The position numbers and the translations under genes were made by a program. A stretch of 10,971 bases of DNA from JBAXEO01 sp964541375 (lineage in GTDB: Bacteria > Actinomycetota > Coriobacteriia > Anaerosomatales > JAAXUF01), in the NCBI GenBank assembly GCA_964541375.1, contig CAZIPT010000075.1, positions 1 to 10,971 on the forward strand, read 5' to 3'. Positions 5,506 through 10,971 of this stretch are shown piece by piece; within the stretch, counting starts at the first letter, position 1, and each line of letters starts with the position of its first letter. The notes under the pieces were generated by a model, which had not been told where the DNA came from, did no database searches, and saw nothing but the letters and a program-made list of their open reading frames with translations.

Positions 5506-6452
5506 AGCAGAAGATCGCGGTCCTGATGGGCGGGCGTTCGCTCGAGCGCGAGGTCTCGCTCGCGAGCGGCCGTCGGGTCTCCGACGCGCTCACTGCGGCC
5601 GGCTACTATGTGCTCTCGCTCGATGTGACCGCCGACCTGGTCGCCACGCTCAGGAGCGAACGGCCCGACGCCGCCTACATTGCGCTCCACGGCAAGTACG
5701 GTGAGGACGGCACCATCCAGGAGCTGCTGGAGTTCCTCGGCATCCCGTATACGGGGCCGGGCGTCGTGTCGTGCGCGTTGTCGTGGGACAAGTCGGTCAC
5801 CAAGCACCTGCTCGCCACCCAGGGCATCCCGACGCCTGCGTGGGTCACGCTGACCGCCGACGCGTTCAAGGAGATGGGCGCAGCCACCGCGCTTGATCTG
5901 GTGGGCGACGCCGTCGGCGGATTCCCGGTCGCTGTCAAGCCGGGCCGGCAGGGCTCGGCGCTGGGCCTGACCCGCGTTGACGACCCGGCCGATCTCGCCG
6001 ACGCCCTGTTGTCGGCGCTTTCGTTCGACACCTCGGCGCTCGTCGAGAAGTGGGTCGAGGGCGTCGAGCTCGCGGTCTCGGTGCTGGGCGAGGGAGTAGA
6101 CGCGCTGGTGCTGCCGGCCGTCGAGATCGTCCCGCCGGACTCCGGACTCTACGACTTTTCAGCGCGTACCACGCCCGGTGACGCCGACTTCTTCGCGCCC
6201 GCGCGCATCTCGCCGGAGGTTGCCGAGGAGGTCGCGCGCGTTGCCCGCGAGGTGCACGTCGCTCTCGGGTGTCGCGACGTGAGTCGAGTCGACCTGGTGC
6301 TCGACGAGGCGGGGCGGCCCCTCGTCTTGGAGTGCAACACCTCGCCGGGCATGACCGAGACCTCGCTCCTCCCGATGGCCGCCGAGGCCGCTGACATGAC
6401 TTTCCAAGATGTGGTATCAAGGTTGATTGAGGCCGCGCTGTCTCGGCGGTAA
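5502..6452 (+). CDS. ddl: D-alanine--D-alanine ligase
   Basis: ATP-grasp enzyme that joins two D-Ala for peptidoglycan precursors. 316 residues, normal length. Motifs: GGRSLEREVSL (10-20, Glu17 is the first-site residue), HGKYGEDG (63-70), GIPYTGPG (80-87), Lys101 in DKSVTKHLL, Lys146 in VKPGRQGSALG, EKWVEGVE (182-189), Arg262/Asp264, and the metal-binding ECNTSPGMTETSLLP (277-291). Two departures from E. coli Ddl are seen: the second Ser of GSS is Ala153, and the omega-loop AKY is A-R-T, so the usual Tyr216 is Thr223. It starts inside the aminotransferase stop (ATGA) with GGGG upstream, so both are translated together and the T-box should control both. A D-Ala-D-Lac ligase is less likely. 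Confidence 0.93.
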   Translation: MKQKIAVLMGGRSLEREVSLASGRRVSDALTAAGYYVLSLDVTADLVATLRSERPDAAYIALHGKYGEDGTIQELLEFLGIPYTGPGVVSCALSWDKSVTKHLLATQGIPTPAWVTLTADAFKEMGAATALDLVGDAVGGFPVAVKPGRQGSALGLTRVDDPADLADALLSALSFDTSALVEKWVEGVELAVSVLGEGVDALVLPAVEIVPPDSGLYDFSARTTPGDADFFAPARISPEVAEEVARVAREVHVALGCRDVSRVDLVLDEAGRPLVLECNTSPGMTETSLLPMAAEAADMTFQDVVSRLIEAALSRR

Positions 6453-6540
6453 TCGGGTACATACTGGCGTAAGCCCGGGAGACGACCTGCCCGGGTCTGA
6501 CTATCGAGCGGTAACGCATCGACGACGGAGGTGCTCTGGA

Positions 6541-7056
6541 ATGTACGACGACAGGCGTGGTGGATCGGTATTTGGGGCCTTCTTGCTGGGCGGCCTGATC
6601 GGCGCCGTGTTGGGGCTGCTCTTCGCGCCGCGCTCCGGTAAGGAGACGCGTGAGATGATCGCCGACAAGAGCGGCGAGTACTGGGGCCAGGCCGGCGAGG
6701 TCTACAACACTGGCAAAGAGAAGGTGACAGGGGCCGTGGCCGCCGGTCAGCAGACCGCCGCTGAGAAGGGCGAGCAGCTCCGCAGCAAGATCGATGAAGC
6801 GCGCAGCAGGCTGCAGGACCAGGTCGCCAAGTCCGCGGCCGGGGCCAAGGACAAGATCGCCGAGACGACACCTGCGGTTCACGACGCGGTCGACAAGGCT
6901 GCGGGCGCGACCAAGTCCGGCGTCGAGGCTGCATCCGGAAAGGCGCAGGACACGCTCGACTTCGTCGCCAAGAAGGCGGCAGTCGCCACCGACGCCGCTG
7001 CGGATGCCGCCGACTCCGCCGGCGCCGCGGTCGCAGACGCGATCCCGGAGGCCTAG
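6541..7056 (+). CDS. YtxH domain-like membrane-anchored coiled protein
   Basis: 171 residues. A short acidic/basic start is followed by one Gly-rich membrane segment (9-29, GAFLLGGLIGAVLGLLFAP) and the signature APRSGKETRE, which is the YtxH mark. The remainder (~40-165) is Ala/Lys/Glu-rich helix with LEA-like character. Start ATG 6541 has GGAGGTG at 6527-6533. YtxH proteins are general-stress or envelope-linked proteins of unknown biochemical role. It stands 88 bases after ddl, in which a CCCGGG inverted repeat (6474-6479/6489-6494) is the only structure noticed, so it may be separately transcribed. Confidence 0.85.
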   Translation: MYDDRRGGSVFGAFLLGGLIGAVLGLLFAPRSGKETREMIADKSGEYWGQAGEVYNTGKEKVTGAVAAGQQTAAEKGEQLRSKIDEARSRLQDQVAKSAAGAKDKIAETTPAVHDAVDKAAGATKSGVEAASGKAQDTLDFVAKKAAVATDAAADAADSAGAAVADAIPEA

Positions 7057-7084
7057 AGCAGGCTCTGCCCGTGGTACGCTCTTA

Positions 7085-7119
7085 AACCGGCTTCCCGGCA
7101 CGCTGGGGGGCCGGTTCTT
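7085..7119 (+). terminator. Hairpin between the YtxH and PRC-barrel genes
   Basis: AACCGGC (7085-7091) pairs with GCCGGTT (7110-7116), with a further CCC/GGG inside, followed by CTTT. It begins 28 bases after the YtxH stop and ends 20 bases before the next start, so it may serve as a terminator or an attenuator. Confidence 0.5.
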
Positions 7120-7136
7120 TCGCCGAGAGGATACAC

Positions 7137-7883
7137 GTGCATTCGCTTCGCGAGGTCGACAGGCTCACCGTCTATGGCGAGAAGCACAAGAAGAGCGGCG
7201 TCCGGAAACGCGTCGGGCGACTGATCGACGTACTCTTCCACCCCAGCGAGCCGCGCGTCGTCGGTTTCACCGTCGAGCAGCCCGACTTTCTGCTGATGGT
7301 GCGCAGGAGCGACCGATTCGTGGCCCTCGATCGGACCGAGATCCTCAATGACCGGGTGGTCGTCGACGGTTCCGACGCCTGGGGTCGCTCGGCGGCCAAA
7401 CGCCTCGACGTCTTCTGGGAGCGCACTGTCGTCTGGCTCGGCATGCCGGTGCGGACCGAGTCCGGCACGGCGGTCGGGCAGGTGCGCGACGCCACGTTCG
7501 ATGAGAATGGCGGGCAGCTGGCGACGCTCGAACTGACGGAGGGGATCACCGCGGACACCGCGTTGGGCACCCGCGAAATCCCGGCGGACATGGTGCACGG
7601 CTTCGAGGGCGATGCCGTCGTTGTGAGCGACGACGTGCTGGCGGTCGCCACCGACGGCGGGGCGGCGGCCGCGGCGGGCAAAGGCGCGGCCCAGGTCAAG
7701 GTCGGCGCCGAGCAAGCTGCGGTGGCGGCCGGCAAGGCCGCAGCTGTTGCGGCGGCGTACGGCAAGACGGCCGTGAAAGCGGCGGCCAAGAACCCCACCA
7801 CCAAGAAGGCGTACGGCTTCCTCAAGTCGATGACCGACAAGGTCATCGATGCCGCGCGCCTTCCCGACGATGACGACGAGTAG
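7137..7883 (+). CDS. Double PRC-barrel protein with Ala/Lys-rich tail
   Basis: 248 residues, no signal or membrane span. Two PRC-barrel-like beta domains lie in tandem: one at ~5-76 (GVRKRVGRLIDVLFHP...VVGFTV) and one at ~98-167 (LGMPVRTESGTAVGQVRDATFD...LATLEL). The first half of each shows the typical 'G-x-x-VGxVxDxxxD' turn. After ~170 comes a low-complexity Ala/Gly/Lys stretch to ~225 and an acidic end DDDDE. PRC-barrels are found in the H subunit of reaction centres, in RimM and in many stand-alone envelope or RNA-linked proteins, so no single function follows. Start is GTG 7137 with GAGAGG at 7125-7130. The Ala-rich helix resembles that of the neighbouring YtxH protein, which hints at a shared location. 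Confidence 0.75.
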   Translation: MHSLREVDRLTVYGEKHKKSGVRKRVGRLIDVLFHPSEPRVVGFTVEQPDFLLMVRRSDRFVALDRTEILNDRVVVDGSDAWGRSAAKRLDVFWERTVVWLGMPVRTESGTAVGQVRDATFDENGGQLATLELTEGITADTALGTREIPADMVHGFEGDAVVVSDDVLAVATDGGAAAAAGKGAAQVKVGAEQAAVAAGKAAAVAAAYGKTAVKAAAKNPTTKKAYGFLKSMTDKVIDAARLPDDDDE

Positions 7884-7889
7884 CTGAGA

Positions 7890-8528
7890 ATGACCCGCAG
7901 ACTCAAACCGCTGAATTTCACAGGAGCCCATCAACTTCCGATGGCCTGCTCTACGTGCGCGTTCTGGGAGAGCGCCGGGGAGCGCGAGCGTCGCTGCGGG
8001 ACGGTGTGCGACGCCGAGCTTCAGGGTGCATGGTATCGGCGGGTGACGGACGAATGGGGCGACTGCGGACGAGTCGCCTTCGACGGCGACGAGGTTCTCG
8101 GCTTCGTCAAGTACGCGCCGAGTGGCTTCTTTCCGCAAGCCTCCACGTTCGCGGTGGCGCCTGAGGACCCCTCGACCCCGCTGATCGCGTGCCTGCACAT
8201 CTCGGCGGATGCCAGACACCGCGGGCTGGGGGCGGTCCTCTTACGGGCTGCGTTGCGTGACCTTGCCGGTCGCGGGGAGCGGAGGGTCGAGGCGTTCGGC
8301 TACATGGACGCGGCCGGGCAACGCGAGGATATGCCCATGCTCGGCCATAGGTTCTTGACTCGAAACGGCTTCACCGTCGTACGGCCCGACCCGCTTTACC
8401 CGCTGTTGAGGCTCGACCTGAAGTCGCTGGCCCTATGGCAGGACAACCTCGAGGCGGTTCTCGAATCACTCAGATTCCCGCGGCGGGTCCCCGATCGCGC
8501 ACCGGCTTCTTGGACGAAGGGATCGTAG
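7890..8528 (+). CDS. GNAT-family N-acetyltransferase with N-terminal Cys cluster
   Basis: 212 residues. The acetyl-CoA-binding motif A is CLHISADARHRGLGAVLLRAAL (~107-129, R-x-x-G-x-G-A form), in the C-terminal half, followed by a typical end with FLTRNGFTVV (~151-160). The N-terminal part carries Cys20-x2-Cys23-AFWE and Cys36-x3-Cys40, possibly a metal site. A CxxCxFWE start is known in several actinobacterial GNAT proteins. The acceptor substrate is unknown. It starts 7 bases after the PRC-barrel stop, with only a weak Shine-Dalgarno (GCTGAG), so it is probably coupled to it. Confidence 0.8.
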   Translation: MTRRLKPLNFTGAHQLPMACSTCAFWESAGERERRCGTVCDAELQGAWYRRVTDEWGDCGRVAFDGDEVLGFVKYAPSGFFPQASTFAVAPEDPSTPLIACLHISADARHRGLGAVLLRAALRDLAGRGERRVEAFGYMDAAGQREDMPMLGHRFLTRNGFTVVRPDPLYPLLRLDLKSLALWQDNLEAVLESLRFPRRVPDRAPASWTKGS

Positions 8529-8533
8529 ACACC

Positions 8534-9019
8534 ATGTCGGAGCCCACCAAGAAGGGCGGTTCGTTGCAGCGGGTCCGGGCCTACCTGACCGCGCACCTGC
8601 TCGACGACCAGATCATCGAGTTCGCGACGCCCACCAAGACGGCGCAGCAGGCCGCCGACGCCGCCGGCTGCGAGTTGGGGCAGATCGTGAAGTCCCTCGT
8701 CTTCGTTGTTGATGACCGCCCGGTGCTGGTTCTTGTCGCAGGCGACCGCCGTGGCGACGCGCCGGCGATCGCGGAGCTCATGGGCGGCAGCGAGGCGCAC
8801 TTCGCCGACGCCGAGACGGTCAGAGCCGCGACCGGTTTCGCGATAGGGGGCGTCTCACCGTTCGCACTACCTGAGGGGCTGCCGGTCCTGGTCGACGACT
8901 CGCTCATGCGTTTCGAGACCCTGTATCCGGCGGCCGGTACTCCCGCTTCGATGGTCAAGATCCGCCGCACCGATCTCATCGACCTGGCGGGCGGTCGCGT
9001 GGCACGCGTATCGCTCTGA
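8534..9019 (+). CDS. YbaK/EbsC-type aminoacyl-tRNA deacylase
   Basis: 161 residues, full length for the family. Seen are TAQQAADAAGCELGQIVKSLVF (36-57, with the essential Lys53), a VLVLVAGDRR strand-loop (64-73), the catalytic-loop signature ATGFAIGGVSPF (99-110) and AAGTPASM (133-140). These are the hallmarks of YbaK/ProX editing proteins, which hydrolyse mischarged tRNAs such as Cys- or Ala-tRNA-Pro in the cytoplasm. Which mischarged tRNA it edits cannot be told. Start ATG 8534 is preferred to the upstream ATG 8435, since homology begins near residue 10 and AAGGGAT lies at 8517-8523. It follows the GNAT gene by 5 bases. Confidence 0.88.
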   Translation: MSEPTKKGGSLQRVRAYLTAHLLDDQIIEFATPTKTAQQAADAAGCELGQIVKSLVFVVDDRPVLVLVAGDRRGDAPAIAELMGGSEAHFADAETVRAATGFAIGGVSPFALPEGLPVLVDDSLMRFETLYPAAGTPASMVKIRRTDLIDLAGGRVARVSL

Positions 9020-9062
9020 GCTGGGAGTATGCCGCCGCAACCAAGGGAGCTCGGTTCAAGCA

Positions 9063-10199
9063 GTGAGAGCGACCAAATCAACACCGCACCGAGGCACCCG
9101 ACGGCACTGGCCGTGGATCGTCGGGGGGCTGGTCGCTCTCAGCGTCATCGGAGTGTTCCTTCTCTGGGGGTTCACTCGGCCCCTGCGCGTCACCGTCGAC
9201 GGCACCATTCGCACGGTCCCGGCGGGCTCCACACTTTCCGACCTTCAGGATCAGGGCATGCTCCACGCCGAGAGAGGCGCCCTTCTCTCCGTCGAGGGCA
9301 AGGTTCTCCGCCGCTTCGGCGGGGCCTCGGGGATCGTGACGCGAAACGGGAGACCGGTGTCGCTTGAGGAGCGACTCTTCGACGGAGACGTCGTGGCGAG
9401 TCGCAGGGGCGCCAACACAAGAGAGGCCAAAGTCACGCGGCGCGAGTCGCTGCCCATCGCGATTGTTCAGGAAGGGACGGGCCCGGTCATCGCGCTGAGG
9501 CGCCTGGGGACTCCCGGTGTCGTCGTGGTGACCACGGGCAGGATCTCAGGAATCGAATCGACCCGAAGCGTGATCGCGTCGGGCGATCCGATGGTCGTCG
9601 TCCGTCGTCCGGCGTCTAGCTCGGACAAGCTCGTCGCACTCACCTTTGATGACGGACCGTGGCCGGGGCAGACCGACAAGATCCTGGACATCCTCAAGAA
9701 GAACAACATTCATGCGACGTTCTTCATGCTCGGCAGACAGGCGCGAAAGTCGCCCCAACTGGTGCGCAGGGCCGCCGCCGAGGGCAACGCCGTCGGAAGC
9801 CATTCGCAGAGCCACGCGCAGCTGACCAAGCTCAAGCCCCCGGCTATCCGCAAGGAGATAGCAGGGGGTGTCTCGGCGGTCGGCGCTGCGACAGGAGTTC
9901 GACCGGTGTGGTTCCGACCGCCCTATGGGGCAACCAACGCTGCGGTGCGTAAGGCTGCGCGCGCCGTCAAGGTCAACATCGCTCTGTGGGAGATCGACAC
10001 GCTGGACTGGACTCGGCCTGGCGCGCACACGATCTATCGCAACGCCGTCCGGTCGACCAAGCCGGGTCAGATCGTCCTGATGCACGATGGGGGCGGCGAC
10101 CGAGCCCAGACGATCAAGGCGCTGCCGACCATCATCGATGACCTGCGCTCAAAAGGGTTCACGTTCGTCACACTCGACGAGCTGACGGCCGCGCGCTAG
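9063..10199 (+). CDS. Membrane-anchored polysaccharide deacetylase (CE4/NodB)
   Basis: Removes acetyl groups from N-acetylated sugars, probably peptidoglycan GlcNAc or a surface polymer, outside the membrane. 378 residues: basic start, one anchor helix (~18-37), then an extracellular N-terminal part (~40-180) with beta-grasp/SLBB-like repeats (VDGTIRTVPAGSTLSDL; NGRPVSLEERLFDGDVV), then the NodB domain (~188-375). All five CE4 motifs are present: TFDDGP (194-199), HSQSH (247-251, metal His247/His251), RPPYG (285-289), DTLDW (312-316) and MHDGG (340-344). Start is GTG 9063 with AAGGGAG at 9042-9048. The N-terminal part is a probable wall- or substrate-binding module, named by pattern only. Confidence 0.9.
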   Translation: MRATKSTPHRGTRRHWPWIVGGLVALSVIGVFLLWGFTRPLRVTVDGTIRTVPAGSTLSDLQDQGMLHAERGALLSVEGKVLRRFGGASGIVTRNGRPVSLEERLFDGDVVASRRGANTREAKVTRRESLPIAIVQEGTGPVIALRRLGTPGVVVVTTGRISGIESTRSVIASGDPMVVVRRPASSSDKLVALTFDDGPWPGQTDKILDILKKNNIHATFFMLGRQARKSPQLVRRAAAEGNAVGSHSQSHAQLTKLKPPAIRKEIAGGVSAVGAATGVRPVWFRPPYGATNAAVRKAARAVKVNIALWEIDTLDWTRPGAHTIYRNAVRSTKPGQIVLMHDGGGDRAQTIKALPTIIDDLRSKGFTFVTLDELTAAR

Positions 10200-10245
10200 G
10201 TGTTCTCTGCTCGTCCCTGCGCGACGCTTTGGCGGCCGCGAGCGC

Positions 10246-10878
10246 TCACTCGGCTCGCAGACCCGATGCGCGTATCACCCGCGTTTGGGTTACGACCAGG
10301 TCCATCGCCACGTCATGCGACTCGGCAGGGACCAGGGCGAGGAGCTGCTCGTCGAAGGCTAGCCCGATGCGAGCGCAGTCGGGCCTGAGTCGAGGCAACA
10401 GTCGGTCGTAGTAGCCCCCGCCGTACCCCAGCCGCCCCCCTCGCTGGTCGAAGGCGACTCCCGGAACTATCACCGCGTCAATCAGTGTCGGATCGAGGAT
10501 GCGGGCGGTATCGGCGGGTTCCGACAGGCCGAAGGGTCCCTGAACGAGCCCGCTTTCGTCCTCGACCGCGTATACGCCCAGCACCCCCGGCGACTCGACC
10601 CGCGGGTAGGAGATGGTGACTCGGCGGCTTCGAAGCGCTATGGCCGCCGAGAGCGGATCGATCTCCGTCGGCAGCGCAAAGTAGACCATCACGAACTCCG
10701 CGGCTGCAATCTCGGGGAGTCTGAGCAGCCGGGCAGCCGCTGAGTCGGAAGCGCCATTGCGCGCGGCCCGGTCGAGACGGTCACGGGCCGACACAGCGGC
10801 GATTCGGGCTGAGCGTTTGGCCTCGTCGATGGGCGTGCTGTCGGCGGGCGCTCGGCCTGTGGGCAGGTCGGCGGACAT
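10246..10878 (-). CDS. 5-formyltetrahydrofolate cyclo-ligase
   Basis: Converts 5-formyl-THF to 5,10-methenyl-THF with ATP in one-carbon metabolism. 210 residues from the chosen start, near the family norm of ~190-200. Marks: an N-terminal KRSARIAAVSARDRL helix (21-35), VMVYFALPTEIDP (63-75), VIVPGVAFDQRGGRLGYGGGYYDR (137-159, the last eleven residues being the family signature) and a MDLVVTQTRVI end (192-202). Start ATG 10878 is chosen over the frame's first ATG at 10956, because the extra 26 residues have no family match and instead lie across the end of the preceding gene, whose TGA overlaps this ATG (TGATG). It converges on the polysaccharide deacetylase with a 46-base gap in which no clear terminator was seen. 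Confidence 0.9.
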   Translation of the reverse strand: MSADLPTGRAPADSTPIDEAKRSARIAAVSARDRLDRAARNGASDSAAARLLRLPEIAAAEFVMVYFALPTEIDPLSAAIALRSRRVTISYPRVESPGVLGVYAVEDESGLVQGPFGLSEPADTARILDPTLIDAVIVPGVAFDQRGGRLGYGGGYYDRLLPRLRPDCARIGLAFDEQLLALVPAESHDVAMDLVVTQTRVIRASGLRAE

Positions 10879-10971
10879 CAGCCTACCGCCTTGGGAAAGA
10901 GCCTGCTGAACACCCTTAACAGAGAGCCCGCGGCGCCGCCCCCAACACACAGCCACGCAAGGACGTTGTAC
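10878..10971 (-). CDS. C-terminal end of an unidentified hydrophobic protein (partial)
   Basis: A minus-strand frame is open from the window edge and ends in TGA at 10880-10878. It gives 30 residues with a hydrophobic Gly-rich start (NVLAWLCVGGGAAG) and an amphipathic basic end (SLLRVFSRLFPKAVG), as at the tail of a small membrane protein. Its stop overlaps the cyclo-ligase start (TGATG), a strong sign of coupled genes. Not recognised. Confidence 0.45.
   Translation of the reverse strand, partial: YNVLAWLCVGGGAAGSLLRVFSRLFPKAVG

Noticed and set aside
6474..6494. CCCGGG inverted repeat between ddl and the YtxH gene
   Set aside because: Six pairs only, both arms palindromic, no U-run. Too weak to call a terminator.
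7075..7080. TACGCT preceded by TGG as an extended -10 before the PRC-barrel gene
   Set aside because: No -35-like element at 17-18 bases upstream. Left uncalled.
5935..7101. Long minus-strand frame (388 codons) opposite ddl and the YtxH gene
   Set aside because: The genes on the + strand carry clear family motifs. This frame has none and its composition is typical of antisense translation of high-GC coding DNA.

Overview
The window looks like a high-GC actinobacterial chromosome segment. Evidence is the strongly GC-ending codons, TTG/GTG starts, many ATGA-type overlaps, and a typical actinobacterial gene set (UPF0182, holin-X-like envelope proteins, YtxH, PRC-barrel). A deep actinobacterial lineage such as Coriobacteriia is plausible, because a T-box riboswitch of transcription-terminator type drives a metabolic operon. 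That placement is inference. All complete genes are on the + strand except the last two.

Left part (1-2130). The tail of an unidentified gene overlaps an odd reading frame. Its first ~100 codons are the start of a sugar-nucleotide transferase (glucose-1-phosphate cytidylyltransferase type). The rest is the extracellular C-terminal half of a UPF0182 protein. The switch falls at a shared Asp/Asn-Thr-Gly motif near base 383-391 and coincides with a shift in codon use. This is either a real illegitimate fusion or, more likely, an assembly chimera. A possible promoter then precedes a leader of about 330 bases containing an 11-bp hairpin that masks the ribosome binding site of a secreted lytic-transglycosylase-like protein.

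Middle (2137-4200). The transglycosylase gene ends at a strong terminator-like hairpin. A compact three-gene unit follows: holin-like two-TM protein, single-TM protein, and a free-standing domain related to the N-terminal domain of cyanophycin synthetase that carries an HxxEH metal-binding motif. A good promoter (TTGACC, 18 bases, TGCTAGAGT) then starts a T-box leader. Its best specifier reading is GCC (Ala), its tRNA-end bulge is UGGU, and it ends in a GC-rich terminator.

Right part (4234-10971). The T-box leads a fold-type I aminotransferase that overlaps a D-alanine-D-alanine ligase. This suggests an alanine-supply and peptidoglycan-precursor operon controlled by uncharged alanyl tRNA. Then come a YtxH-like protein, a double PRC-barrel protein, a GNAT acetyltransferase with an N-terminal Cys cluster, a YbaK-type aminoacyl-tRNA deacylase and a membrane-anchored polysaccharide deacetylase. 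On the opposite strand, 5-formyltetrahydrofolate cyclo-ligase is coupled to the tail of an unidentified hydrophobic protein. The dominant theme is the cell envelope: murein precursor synthesis, murein cleavage or trimming, and small membrane proteins.
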